Below, in pieces: positions 43,189 to 51,693 of a stretch of 64,000 bases of DNA. The stretch lies in assembly GCF_015694525.1 (NCBI RefSeq), contig NZ_JADQDM010000002.1, positions 856,294 through 920,293 on the forward strand. Direction: 5' to 3'. This DNA is from Hymenobacter ruricola (GTDB lineage: Bacteria > Bacteroidota > Bacteroidia > Cytophagales > Hymenobacteraceae). The position numbers and the translations under genes are program-made. Positions within the stretch are counted from its first letter, which is position 1. Each line of letters begins with the position of its first letter. The notes below the pieces were generated by a model. The model was not told where the DNA came from. It did no database searches and saw only the letters and a list, made by a program, of their open reading frames with translations.

Positions 43189-43377
43189 TTAAAAGCCCTC
43201 ACCGAAGGCCCGGCAGCCCTCGCACCAGCCGTAGAAAAAGCGCAGCCGCTCGTGCTTGCGCTCTTTTTTCAGGGCTTTGGCCTCGGCGCGGGCTTGTTGT
43301 TCGGCGGGGGTGGCCGGCAGGGGCTGCGGCGCGGCAGCGGGCACGGCGGAGGTGGGAGCTTGCGGGTGGGAGTTCAT
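43189..43377 (-). CDS. Small basic protein, uncertain
   Basis: A 62-residue reading frame on the minus strand in the 456-bp gap between menB and the SAM-fold gene. The first part is Pro/Ala-rich and the second basic with FFYGWCEGCRAF, a CxxC pair. The composition fits a real small protein of Hymenobacter type, but I recognise no family. Nothing else in the gap looks coding; the plus-strand open frame through it has no convincing start. Confidence 0.4.
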   Translation of the reverse strand: MNSHPQAPTSAVPAAAPQPLPATPAEQQARAEAKALKKERKHERLRFFYGWCEGCRAFGEGF

Positions 43378-43553
43378 GGCGGAAGGCGGTGGATGTGGTA
43401 CCGATATTACCGTTTTTTCCCCGAAAAGTCAAGCGTTTTCTTTCGGGGCGGCGGGCAAGCTCGGCCTTACTTTGCAGCCGGCGGAATCGGTTTGCTTTTG
43501 GTTTGCAACCCTTTTTTCGCTTCCGGCTCTATCAGCAAAGCTTCGCGACGGCC

Positions 43554-44198
43554 ATGACCCTGACGCAGAAATTCCTCAGCTACTTTTTTCCCTTCACGCG
43601 CAAAATCACGTCCGAGTTCAGCGGTGAGCTGGAAATCACCGTCTCGAACGGCCGCAAGGTGCTCGATAGCCTGAACGCGAACTATTCCTACGGCTCGCTG
43701 CAGCGCATCCTGAAATTTGGGCTGGCGCAGGTGAGCTTACCCGGCCTCGGCCGCGTGCTGCTGCTGGGGCTGGGCGGCGGGTCGGCCGTGGCCACGCTGC
43801 GGCTGGATTTTGGCTTCAAAGGCCACATCACGGCCGTCGACATCGACCCGGTGGTGATAAGCATTGCCCGGGATGAGTTCGGCATCATCGAGGCCGAAAA
43901 CCTGCAGATTGTGTGCGCCGACGCTTTCACATTTGTCAAAACCCACCCGGCCCGGTTTGATTTGATTATCGTTGATTTATTCATTGACAATCAGGTGCCG
44001 GCCAAATTTTTAGCGGCTGATTTCTGGCAAGACACTTGCCGGCTGTTGCGCCCCGCCGGGCACCTCATCTTCAACACCATTGGCCCGGCGGCGGGGGCCG
44101 GCGCCGTGCAAGCAGAGCTGGAAAGGTTGGGCCTGCACGTGCGCGAATTTGCGGCCGTGGAGCGCACCAATACTCTCTTGATTGCGAGCCGGCCTTGA
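43554..44198 (+). CDS. SAM-fold enzyme, spermidine synthase-like
   Basis: A 214-residue protein of the class I methyltransferase fold. LLLGLGGGSAVATL near 65-80 is the nucleotide-binding loop, TAVDIDPVVISIAR near 100 has the acidic residue, and ADAFTFVK followed by FDLIIVDLFIDNQVP (near 140-155) is typical of spermidine-synthase-like proteins. Compared with true spermidine synthase (about 290 residues) it lacks the N-terminal beta domain, so it may be a methyltransferase. It lies between menB and menE on the same strand. The ubiquinone/menaquinone methyltransferase MenG has other motifs, so a menaquinone role is not supported beyond position. Confidence 0.65.
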   Translation: MTLTQKFLSYFFPFTRKITSEFSGELEITVSNGRKVLDSLNANYSYGSLQRILKFGLAQVSLPGLGRVLLLGLGGGSAVATLRLDFGFKGHITAVDIDPVVISIARDEFGIIEAENLQIVCADAFTFVKTHPARFDLIIVDLFIDNQVPAKFLAADFWQDTCRLLRPAGHLIFNTIGPAAGAGAVQAELERLGLHVREFAAVERTNTLLIASRP

Positions 44199-44253
44199 GC
44201 GCCGCGCTGCCGGCCGCCCAACGCTGGGCTGGCGCGCCGCGTAGCTTTACTCC

Positions 44254-45357
44254 ATGACGACGCCCTCCCTGCCCACCTCCCTCCTGCTCAACGGCCGCGA
44301 ATTCACTTACGCCGCCATCCAGCAATACCCCGCCCACCTCGATGCGCCCGTGAACGGCTACGAAGCCAAGGCGCTGGACTTTGTGCGGCAGTGGCTGACG
44401 GGCACCCAGGAATTCGGGCTCACCACCTCCGGCAGCACGGGCACGCCCACCCCCATCACGCTGCGCCGCCGGCAGCTCGAAGCCTCAGCCCGACGCACGG
44501 CCGACTACTTCGACCTCGGTCCCGGCGACCGCGCCCTGGTTTGCCTCAATTGCGAGTACATCGGCGGCATGATGATGCTGGTGCGCGGCCTGGAACGCAA
44601 CATGCACCTGACCATCGTGGAGCCGCACGCCAACCCGTTTGAATACGTGGATGCCGAGGCAGAATTTGATTTTGCCGCCTTCGTGCCCCTGCAGCTCAAG
44701 ACCGTGCTGGCGGCCGGCCTGGCTTCGCGCCTCAACCGGATGAAGGCCCTGCTGGTGGGCGGCGCGCCCGCCGATGCCGCGCTGCAACAGGAGCTGCAGC
44801 CGCTGCGCGTGCCGGTGTACCTCACCTATGGCATGACCGAAACCTGCTCGCACGTGGCCCTGCGCCGCCTCAACGGGCCCGACGCCAGCCACACGTTTCG
44901 CGTGTTCACCGGCATTGCGGCGGGGCAGGACGAGCGCAGCTGCCTCACCCTGCGCGGCGACGTGACCGACGACCAACTCATCGTGACCAACGACCGGGTG
45001 AATTTGCTGGATGCCCACACGTTTGAGTGGCTGGGCCGGGCCGATTTTGTGATAAACTCCGGCGGCGTGAAAGTGCCGGCCGAGAAGGTAGAGTTGGTGC
45101 TCGACGTGGCCCTGGCCGAAATCGGGCAGCCGCGGCGCTGCTTCGTGGCCGGGCAGCCCGACGAGCGCCTGGGCCAGGCCGTGACGGCCTTCATCGAAGG
45201 CCCGGCCCTGGCGGCGGCGGCGGAAACGCAGCTGCACGCCCTGCTGGCCGAGCGCCTGGGCCGCTACGAGCAGCCCCGGCAGCTGCGCTACGTGACCGAA
45301 TTTGCCGCCACGGCCTCGGGCAAGCTCGACCGGGCCGCCACCTTGCGCGGCCTGTAG
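44254..45357 (+). CDS. menE: o-Succinylbenzoate-CoA ligase
   Basis: A 367-residue AMP-forming acyl-CoA ligase, in the short form used by Bacteroidota (most MenE proteins have 450-490 residues). LTTSGSTGTPTPITL near 61-75 is the phosphate-binding loop, LTYGMTETCSHVALR near 190-204 the AMP-binding motif, WLGRADFVINSGGVKVP near 257-273 the hinge, and ASGKLDRAA near the end the catalytic lysine motif. The gene order (menF, D, B, E) fixes the substrate better than the sequence. Starts 55 bp after the SAM-fold gene. Confidence 0.92.
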   Translation: MTTPSLPTSLLLNGREFTYAAIQQYPAHLDAPVNGYEAKALDFVRQWLTGTQEFGLTTSGSTGTPTPITLRRRQLEASARRTADYFDLGPGDRALVCLNCEYIGGMMMLVRGLERNMHLTIVEPHANPFEYVDAEAEFDFAAFVPLQLKTVLAAGLASRLNRMKALLVGGAPADAALQQELQPLRVPVYLTYGMTETCSHVALRRLNGPDASHTFRVFTGIAAGQDERSCLTLRGDVTDDQLIVTNDRVNLLDAHTFEWLGRADFVINSGGVKVPAEKVELVLDVALAEIGQPRRCFVAGQPDERLGQAVTAFIEGPALAAAAETQLHALLAERLGRYEQPRQLRYVTEFAATASGKLDRAATLRGL

Positions 45358-45395
45358 CCATTGCTGCCGGGGCGGGCGCAACTGCCTTTAGCTGC

Positions 45396-45403
45396 TAGTT
45401 TTG
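45396..45403 (+). promoter_or_regulatory. Possible -7 promoter element
   Basis: TAGTTTTG fits TAnnTTTG and lies 34 bp before the preferred ATG at 45438. Confidence 0.4.
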
Positions 45404-45437
45404 AAGCGGCCCGGCCTCATTGCCGGCCGTATTTCAG

Positions 45438-46292
45438 ATGATGCAGCGGCTGCGGTTGGAATTTTGGGGGTGCCTGCTGGTGCTGCTGGCGCTGGGGGGC
45501 ACGGCGCGGGCCCAAACCGACTCTACGGCCACGGCCGCGCCCGATTCAACGGTTATCGACCGCGCGGGCGGGCTCACGCCCCCACCGGCCGGGCTGCCGT
45601 CCACCGAGTTTGAAACCTACAACGTGAACGGCGCGGGGGTGCGCTACACGGCGGCCCTGACGGGCCTGTTCACCACGGGCACGGTGGAGCGGGTCTACTT
45701 CAGCACCAGCCACACCGGCAACCTGGCGGCGGGGCGCTGGCTGTTTCCGGCCGCCGCGAGCTACAGCTACGGCCGGCAGGCCGGGGCCCTGCGCGAGCAG
45801 GAGCTGCTGCTGCTCATCACGCCCGCTTACCGCCTGGGCAAGTGGAAGGTTTACTCGCTGGCCGAATACGAAACCAGCAACCTGCGCGCCATTGACTACC
45901 GCCGGGTGCTGGGCGGCGGGGTGGGCCGCCAACTCTACGCCGACACCACGGCCAACGAAGTAGCCCTGAGCACCTTTTTGCTGGATGAAAGCACTTACTA
46001 CGACGCCGCAGAGCCTTTTCGGCGGCACACTACCCGCAACTCGACGCGGCTGAAGCTGCGCCTGAGCCGGGGTATGGTTAGCGCGTCGGCGCTGCTGTTC
46101 TACCAGCCCGCGCTCGGCGACCCCGGCCGGGACTACCGCCTGAACAGCTCCACCGTGCTGGCCTTCAAGCTGTACCAGCACCTGGCCCTGAACCTGGCGT
46201 ACGCCTTTTCCTACGAAAGCGTGGTAGTGCAAGACCGCAGCCGGGCCAACGGCACGCTTTCGGTGGGTTTTGCTTACAGCTCGGGCAAATGA
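45438..46292 (+). CDS. Outer-membrane protein, DUF481-like
   Basis: A 284-residue protein with a signal peptide (LLVLLALGGTARAQ, cleavage near residue 25). The rest is made of strands alternating polar and hydrophobic residues (WKVYSLAEYETSNLRAIDYR, TRLKLRLSRGMVSASALLFY, LALNLAYAFSYESVVV), as in the DUF481 beta-barrel family, and ends with VGFAYSSGK. The function is unknown; it may sit in the outer membrane. I chose the ATG at 45438 (MMQRL) over the TTG at 45420. Confidence 0.7.
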   Translation: MMQRLRLEFWGCLLVLLALGGTARAQTDSTATAAPDSTVIDRAGGLTPPPAGLPSTEFETYNVNGAGVRYTAALTGLFTTGTVERVYFSTSHTGNLAAGRWLFPAAASYSYGRQAGALREQELLLLITPAYRLGKWKVYSLAEYETSNLRAIDYRRVLGGGVGRQLYADTTANEVALSTFLLDESTYYDAAEPFRRHTTRNSTRLKLRLSRGMVSASALLFYQPALGDPGRDYRLNSSTVLAFKLYQHLALNLAYAFSYESVVVQDRSRANGTLSVGFAYSSGK

Positions 46293-46360
46293 GGCGGCGG
46301 CCCGGCCCGCGACCTGCTCCGCGGGCCCGCCCGGCAACCGGCCGAATTTCGCCAAAGCGC

Positions 46361-46368
46361 TAGCTTTG
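46361..46368 (+). promoter_or_regulatory. -7 promoter element before the M49 peptidase gene
   Basis: TAGCTTTG is a full match to TAnnTTTG, 34 bp upstream of the ATG at 46403. Confidence 0.6.
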
Positions 46369-46402
46369 CCAGGCATTTTCCCACCTGAGTTCCCTTTTTT
46401 CT

Positions 46403-48487
46403 ATGAAACGTATGCTTTTGCCGGCGGCGCTGCTGCTGGGCTCCCTTTCGGCCGCGCACGGCGCCACTCATCCGCCCGTGACGGCGAAAACGACCACCCC
46501 GCCCGGCGACGAATTCAAAGTCGTGAGCGAGCAGTTTGCCGACCTGCGCATTCTGCGCTACCGCGTGCCCGGCTTCGAGACGCTGTCGGCCAAGCAGAAA
46601 ACGCTGCTCTATTACCTCTACGAGGCGGCCTTGAGCGGGCGCGACATCATCTACGACCAGAACTACAAGCACAACCTGCGCGTGCGCCGCACCCTGGAAG
46701 CCCTGTGGCCGGCCAACCAAAAGAAGCTGACCGGCGCCACGGCCGCCGACGCCCAGAAGCTGGCCGTGTACGCCAAGCGCGTGTGGTTTTCCAACGGCAT
46801 TCACCACCACTACTCCACCCGCAAGTTCCTGCCTGAGTGCTCGCAGGCGTACTTCGCGGGCCTGGTGCGCGCCGCCGACCCCAAAACCCTGCCCCTGGAA
46901 AAAGGCGAAACCGTGGACAAGTTTCTGGCTTTCATTACGCCCGTGATGTTTGACCCCAACGTGGCGCCGAAGAAGGTGAACCAGGTGGCCGGGCAAGACC
47001 TGATACAAACCTCGGCCACCAACTTTTACGAGGGCGTGACGCAGGCCGAAGCCGAGGCGTACTACGACAAGAAAATCGACAAGAAAGACCCGAAGCCCAT
47101 TTCCTACGGCCTGAATTCCAAGCTGGTGAAGAACAGCGCCGGCCAGATTGAGGAGCGGGTGTGGAGCAGCCAGGGCATGTACGGCCCGTCCATCGGCAAG
47201 ATTGTGTACTGGCTGAACAAAGCCCTGACCGTGACCGAAACGCCCGAGCAGAAGGACGCCCTGACCAAGCTCGTGGCCTTCTACCAGACCGGCGACCTCA
47301 AGACCTGGGACGCCTACAACATTGCCTGGGTGCAGGACACGAAGTCGCTGGTGGACGTGGTGAACGGCTTTATTGAGGTGTACGCCGACCCGCTGGGCTA
47401 CCGCGCCAGCTACGAGTCGGTGGTGTCGTTCAAGGATTTGGAAGCCACCAAGCGCATCAAGGCCATCGGCGACCAGGCGCAGTGGTTTGAGGACCATTCA
47501 ACCATTCTGCCCCAGCACAAGAAGAAAAACGTGGTGGGCATCACGGCCAAGGTGATTACCGTGGTGGTGGAGTCGGGCGACGCGGCCCCGAACACGCCCA
47601 TCGGCATCAACCTGCCCAACGCCACCTGGATTCGGGCCGCCCACGGCTCGAAGTCGGTGAACCTGGGCAACATCGTGGAAGCCTACGACGTGGCCAGCGC
47701 CACCTCGGGCTCGCTCGACGAGTTTGCCCGCACGGCCGAAGAAAAAGCCCGCGCCCGCCAATACGGCGCGCTGGCCGGCAAGCTGCACACCGACATGCAC
47801 GAAGTCATCGGGCACGCCTCGGGCCAGATAAACCCCGGCGTGGGCACCACCAAGGAAACCCTGAAAAGCTACGCCTCGGCCCTGGAAGAAGGCCGCGCCG
47901 ACCTGGTGGCGCTGTACTACCTGCCCGATGCCAAGCTGCAGGAAATCGGGGTGGTGAACTCGCCCGACGTGGCCAAGGCCGAGTACGACAGCTACTTGCG
48001 CAACGGCCTCATCACGCAGCTCACGCGCCTGCAGCCCGGCGAAACCGTGGAAGAAGCCCACATGCGCAACCGCCAGATGGTGTCCAAGTGGGTGCTGGAG
48101 CACGGCAAGGCCGACAAGGTGGTGGAAATGGTGCAGGAAAACGGCAAAACCTACGTGAAAATCAACGACTACGCTAAGCTGCGCACGCTGTTTGGCGAGC
48201 TGCTGCGCGAGTTGCAGCGCATCACGAGCGAAGGCGACTACGCGGCCGGCAAAAACCTCATCGAAACCTACGGCGTGCAGGTCGACCAGGCCTTACACAA
48301 AGAAGTGCTGGAACGCTACCGCAAGCTCAACATCGCGCCGTACCAGGGCTTCATTCAGCCCAAGCTGGTGCCGGTGATGAGCAAAAGCGGCGCGATTACC
48401 GACGTGAAGGTGGAGTATCCCACCAATTTTGCCCAGCAGATGCTGGAATACGGCCAAAAATACCGCACCCTGCCGAACTACAACTAG
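46403..48487 (+). CDS. Exported dipeptidyl-peptidase III-like metallopeptidase (family M49)
   Basis: A 694-residue zinc peptidase with a signal peptide (MLLPAALLLGSLSAAHGA). The M49 zinc motif HExxxH is HEVIGH at 466-471, and the second motif EEGRAD with Glu495/Glu496 lies 25 residues on, as in DPP III. Family enzymes release dipeptides from the N-terminus of short peptides. Bacteroides DPP III is shown to be cytosolic or exported in different species; the signal peptide here points to the periplasm. Length is normal. A terminator-like hairpin follows. Confidence 0.9.
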   Translation: MKRMLLPAALLLGSLSAAHGATHPPVTAKTTTPPGDEFKVVSEQFADLRILRYRVPGFETLSAKQKTLLYYLYEAALSGRDIIYDQNYKHNLRVRRTLEALWPANQKKLTGATAADAQKLAVYAKRVWFSNGIHHHYSTRKFLPECSQAYFAGLVRAADPKTLPLEKGETVDKFLAFITPVMFDPNVAPKKVNQVAGQDLIQTSATNFYEGVTQAEAEAYYDKKIDKKDPKPISYGLNSKLVKNSAGQIEERVWSSQGMYGPSIGKIVYWLNKALTVTETPEQKDALTKLVAFYQTGDLKTWDAYNIAWVQDTKSLVDVVNGFIEVYADPLGYRASYESVVSFKDLEATKRIKAIGDQAQWFEDHSTILPQHKKKNVVGITAKVITVVVESGDAAPNTPIGINLPNATWIRAAHGSKSVNLGNIVEAYDVASATSGSLDEFARTAEEKARARQYGALAGKLHTDMHEVIGHASGQINPGVGTTKETLKSYASALEEGRADLVALYYLPDAKLQEIGVVNSPDVAKAEYDSYLRNGLITQLTRLQPGETVEEAHMRNRQMVSKWVLEHGKADKVVEMVQENGKTYVKINDYAKLRTLFGELLRELQRITSEGDYAAGKNLIETYGVQVDQALHKEVLERYRKLNIAPYQGFIQPKLVPVMSKSGAITDVKVEYPTNFAQQMLEYGQKYRTLPNYN

Positions 48488-48512
48488 TGCGGTGGTGAGC
48501 TAACCTACAAAC

Positions 48513-48550
48513 CAAAGCGGCGCTTCCCGTTGGGAGGCGCGGCTTTTGTT
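48513..48550 (+). terminator. Weak terminator-like hairpin
   Basis: AAAGCGGCGCTTCCC and GGGAGGCGCGGCTTTTG can pair with a few mismatches and end in a T run, about 25 bp after the M49 stop. Confidence 0.5.
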
Positions 48551-48762
48551 TGCCAATCGGCCTGTCACATTACTAAAAAACCGCTTGCCGCAGGAGTTTA
48601 CGAAACTCATCTCCCCTGGGCATTTCATAAACTTTGATTTGTAAACGAGTTTGATGCACTTCCACTGGCCCGCGAAATAGCTGGCAGGGCTTGCCAGTGC
48701 TTGTTCAAGCAAAGGAGCCAATAAGTTCTACTAGTATACTTAACATAATAGCCCCTAAGGCC

Positions 48763-48963
48763 TTAGAGCCGACGCCGAAAGGCTGCAAGCATCAGGGCCC
48801 CGCCAAGCCCTGAAACAGCTACTGTACCCCAGAGCCACCAATCTTCCCGCATGTGAGGTCTAAACATCAAATGGCCATGGTTACCAACGGTCATCACTAA
48901 AAGTGTTGAGACGCCTATCAAGAGCAGTAGGACCGCATAGCTTATCATCAGTGACGTTTTCAT
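48763..48963 (-). CDS. Small two-helix membrane protein
   Basis: A 66-residue protein with two predicted helices: residues 4-26 (SYAVLLLLIGVSTLLVM) and 44-61 (LWGTVAVSGLGGALMLAAF), joined by a His/Arg-rich loop, and a basic RRR end. The N-terminal part could also be a signal anchor. No family is recognised. Codon use is unlike that of the flanking genes (AT-rich), in agreement with the low-GC patch. Confidence 0.5.
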   Translation of the reverse strand: MKTSLMISYAVLLLLIGVSTLLVMTVGNHGHLMFRPHMREDWWLWGTVAVSGLGGALMLAAFRRRL

Positions 48964-49194
48964 CAGTAACGAAGAAAGAAGCTTTACTGCAAATAGGAAA
49001 AGCAGTTCAGCTAAACGGTAGTATTCCTAACTCAAGTTTGTAGAATATTACGGACATCGTGAACACCAAACCCGTGTGCCACTAACGCCTAATTAAGGGC
49101 GTCCTGTTTGTCATCTCGACTCGGCAGGTTGCTGAAGCGTTGCAACTGACTTCTATCGACTCATGAAATTCGGACTCAGTGGGCAGCGACAACG

Positions 49195-49896
49195 TTATTC
49201 GCGCCGCAGGCCCTCCTGCGAAAAAAGAGGGTCTTTCTGCTTCAGCACCTTCACCAATTCGCCCAAAAACACGTTGGCGCGCAGGTAGAACACGGGGCCG
49301 TTGAGCTCTTTTTGCACGGCGACGGGCACGAAGGTGGGCTGCCGCCACCCGATGCCCGTGCCAAAGCCGGCCCAGTGCAGCAGCCGGTACTGGGCCGCGA
49401 AAGCCGGCTCCACCACGCCCAGGAAGTCGCGCGGGGTTTTGTCAAGGTCGCCGTCGTCGGCTTCGTAAAGGACGTAGACCGAGCCGAGGCCGAGCTGCAG
49501 GTTGGCGCTGAGCTCCCAGCGGGGCTTTTCGAGCAGCACGTAGCCGGCGTAGGCCGCCAGGTAGCGGAAACGGAGCTGGGCGTCGGCGTCTTCGGCGGCG
49601 TTGTCGGGCTTGGCCTGGCGGGTGGGCACGCCGGTGCTGAGGAAGTAGATGGCCGCCCCGGTGCGGAAGCGGCTCTTGAACTCCAGGCCCAGCTTCAGCC
49701 CGTTAATGGTGGTGAGGTGGTGGTTGATGATGGAATAGCGCGAGTCGTACTGCACCACGAAGCGGTTGCGCGGCAGGCGGGGCACCAGTTTGCGGCCCAC
49801 CACGGTGTCGCGCTCGGCGGGCGCCCGCGCCTGGGCCCAGCCCACCGCGGGCCACAGCAGCCCTCCCCACAACACAACGCGCAACAACCAAACCAT
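49195..49896 (-). CDS. Outer-membrane beta-barrel-like protein
   Basis: A 233-residue exported protein (signal peptide MVWLLRVVLWGGLLWPAVGWAQA). The mature part has alternating strand segments (NRFVVQYDSRYSIINHH, KLGLEFKSRFRTGAAIYFLS, WELSANLQLGLGSVYVLYEA, FYLRANVFLGELVK) typical of small 8- to 10-strand outer-membrane barrels of Bacteroidota. The function is unknown. The ATG at 49896 was chosen over the upstream frame to 49971 because of the signal peptide. Confidence 0.65.
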   Translation of the reverse strand: MVWLLRVVLWGGLLWPAVGWAQARAPAERDTVVGRKLVPRLPRNRFVVQYDSRYSIINHHLTTINGLKLGLEFKSRFRTGAAIYFLSTGVPTRQAKPDNAAEDADAQLRFRYLAAYAGYVLLEKPRWELSANLQLGLGSVYVLYEADDGDLDKTPRDFLGVVEPAFAAQYRLLHWAGFGTGIGWRQPTFVPVAVQKELNGPVFYLRANVFLGELVKVLKQKDPLFSQEGLRRE

Positions 49897-50015
49897 AGCG
49901 AAACGAAGTACGGCCCGGCCCCGCCGAAGTTGTAGCAAGGTCGCAACCGGCCAAAACAGGCCGGCGGGCACTGCCCGGCAGACGTTTCATTCAACCAGAT
50001 ACTTTAGCAACAGGT

Positions 50016-51503
50016 TTATTTTGCCAAGGCGGCGTTGAGGGCGGCCACGGTGGCCTCGCCCGCACTCGGGCGCCCGGCGTGGCCGTCGAGGATGCGGCCG
50101 TCGCGCCCGATGAGGTAATAGCGTGGGATGGCATTGATGAGGTAGGCGGCCTGCACGGGGCCGTCGAAGTCGTGGCCTGGCACCCGGGCGTGCACGCTGT
50201 TGGGGCTGGCCAGGGGGTGCTTGGCCAGGGCTTTTTTCCAGGCGGCGACGTCAGCGTCGACGGACAGGTAGAGGAACACCACGTCTTTGCCCTCAAACTG
50301 CTTTTTGAGCACGGTGCTGGCCGGCATTTCGGCCAGGCACGGCCCGCACCAGCTGGCCCAGAAATCGACGTACACCACCTTGCCTCTGAAATCGGCCAGG
50401 GTCACCGGTTTGCCGGCGGCGTCCTGCGCCACGAAGGCCGGGGCCGGCGCGCCCGCCGAGACTTTCAGGTTTTTCTGGTAGGTGTCGCGAATCGCGCGCG
50501 CGTAGGCCGAGTCGCGGTTGAGCTGCCGGAAAGCGGCCAGCAAGGGCGTGGCCTGGGAGGCGTCGTGCTCGGCGAGCAGGTTGGTGAGGTACTTGGCCAC
50601 GGCCAGGTCGCGCACCGGGCCTTCGCCAAACTGCCGCGTGGCCCGGGCATACAGCTCGTGGCCGGTGGGAATGCTGTCGTTGGGCTCGAACTTATTGGCC
50701 GCGTAGCTGTCGAGGAAGGCGATGAGCTTGCCGTTGCTCATGGCCAGGGCCGAATCCTGGGCCGGGCGCAGGGCGGCCAGCGGGGCGTAGTAGTTGGCCG
50801 GCAGCGCGGCGCTGAGGTTGGCGGGCACCGCTTCGCCCTTGGGCGTTTGCTGCTTCATGAACTCCCGAATGATGGGGTAGGTGAGCAGGTTATCGGCGGC
50901 CTCGAAGGCGGCGTGCTGGCGCGCATAGGCCCGAAACACGGCCGGGAGCGGGTGCGTGGCGGCGTAGGTTTTGAGAAACGCCAGCCGTTTTTTCTGAAAG
51001 GCGGCTATGCGGGCCTGCATCTGGGCGGGCATGGCCGTGGTCATCGTCACGGCCGAAAGCGGCGAGGCCAGGTACTTGTCGTCGTCATCGAAGCGCAGGT
51101 AGCTTTGGGCCAGGAAGTTGTTGGCATTGGCCCCGGTGCCGGTGAAGCGAATGGTTTCGTCGAACTTCGTGGGGTCAATTGTGAGGCGCAGGTGGTCGCC
51201 GGGTGTGAGAAACAGCCGGCTGGTTTCCTCGCCGTGCGCAAACTCGCCTTCGGTGGGCGCCGTCAGGCCGGGCAAGGTCACCGTGAAATCGCCTTTCGCA
51301 TCGAGGCGCGCCACTACCCGGTGCAGCGGCCGCCAGGAAAGCGGTTCCAGGCCGTAGGAGATGGCCACTGTCTTGCCCTGGGGGTGCGTGACGTGGCCGC
51401 TCACAACGGTGGTGGCCCGGGCCGAAGAAAACCCACCAGCCAGCGGCACCACCAGCACCATCAAGCGAAGCAAACGGGCCAGGAATCGTAACGGAAACGC
51501 CAT
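50016..51503 (-). CDS. TlpA-like thioredoxin-fold protein, copy 1
   Basis: A 495-residue exported protein: signal peptide (LLRLMVLVVPLAGGFSSARA), an N-terminal beta domain of DUF4369 style (VVSGHVTHPQGKTVAISYG), a long helical middle and a C-terminal thioredoxin domain with the redox motif WCGPC (Cys386 and Cys389). Such proteins reduce or oxidise periplasmic disulfides, for example in cytochrome c maturation, or work in peptide-transport loci. It is 190 bp from a paralogue of the same layout on the same strand. Confidence 0.87.
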   Translation of the reverse strand: MAFPLRFLARLLRLMVLVVPLAGGFSSARATTVVSGHVTHPQGKTVAISYGLEPLSWRPLHRVVARLDAKGDFTVTLPGLTAPTEGEFAHGEETSRLFLTPGDHLRLTIDPTKFDETIRFTGTGANANNFLAQSYLRFDDDDKYLASPLSAVTMTTAMPAQMQARIAAFQKKRLAFLKTYAATHPLPAVFRAYARQHAAFEAADNLLTYPIIREFMKQQTPKGEAVPANLSAALPANYYAPLAALRPAQDSALAMSNGKLIAFLDSYAANKFEPNDSIPTGHELYARATRQFGEGPVRDLAVAKYLTNLLAEHDASQATPLLAAFRQLNRDSAYARAIRDTYQKNLKVSAGAPAPAFVAQDAAGKPVTLADFRGKVVYVDFWASWCGPCLAEMPASTVLKKQFEGKDVVFLYLSVDADVAAWKKALAKHPLASPNSVHARVPGHDFDGPVQAAYLINAIPRYYLIGRDGRILDGHAGRPSAGEATVAALNAALAK

Positions 51504-51693
51504 ACTGTAAGTCAGATTAATAGGGTTTCGTAAATGTAATCCAGGCCCATTACCAAACCTACTTTGGCAACGAGGCCCCGCCTCGCAGGTTTCTTCGTCA
51601 CCTTTTCCCCGCCCCTGCGCCGTCCGAAACACCGTGGCTATCTGATGACTTGTCGCGCGAGGCCGATGCCGTGAAACGATGACGCCCGGCGGC

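Larger units (their letters stand above)
48488..49194. other. Low-GC intergenic stretch with one small gene
   Basis: Apart from the hairpin near 48513-48550 and the small membrane protein at 48763-48963, I see nothing in this stretch. Its base composition is clearly AT-richer than in the neighbouring genes. The longest other frame (minus strand, 48500-48721) has no good start context or codon pattern. Confidence 0.5.

Noticed and set aside
43119..44198. Longer start for the SAM-fold gene (43119)
   Set aside because: The upstream part is Arg/Ala-rich with no domain; the ATG at 43554 gives a normal N-terminus.
48500..48721. Minus-strand 73-codon frame after the M49 gene
   Set aside because: It covers the terminator-like hairpin, has no recognisable motif and no supporting start context.
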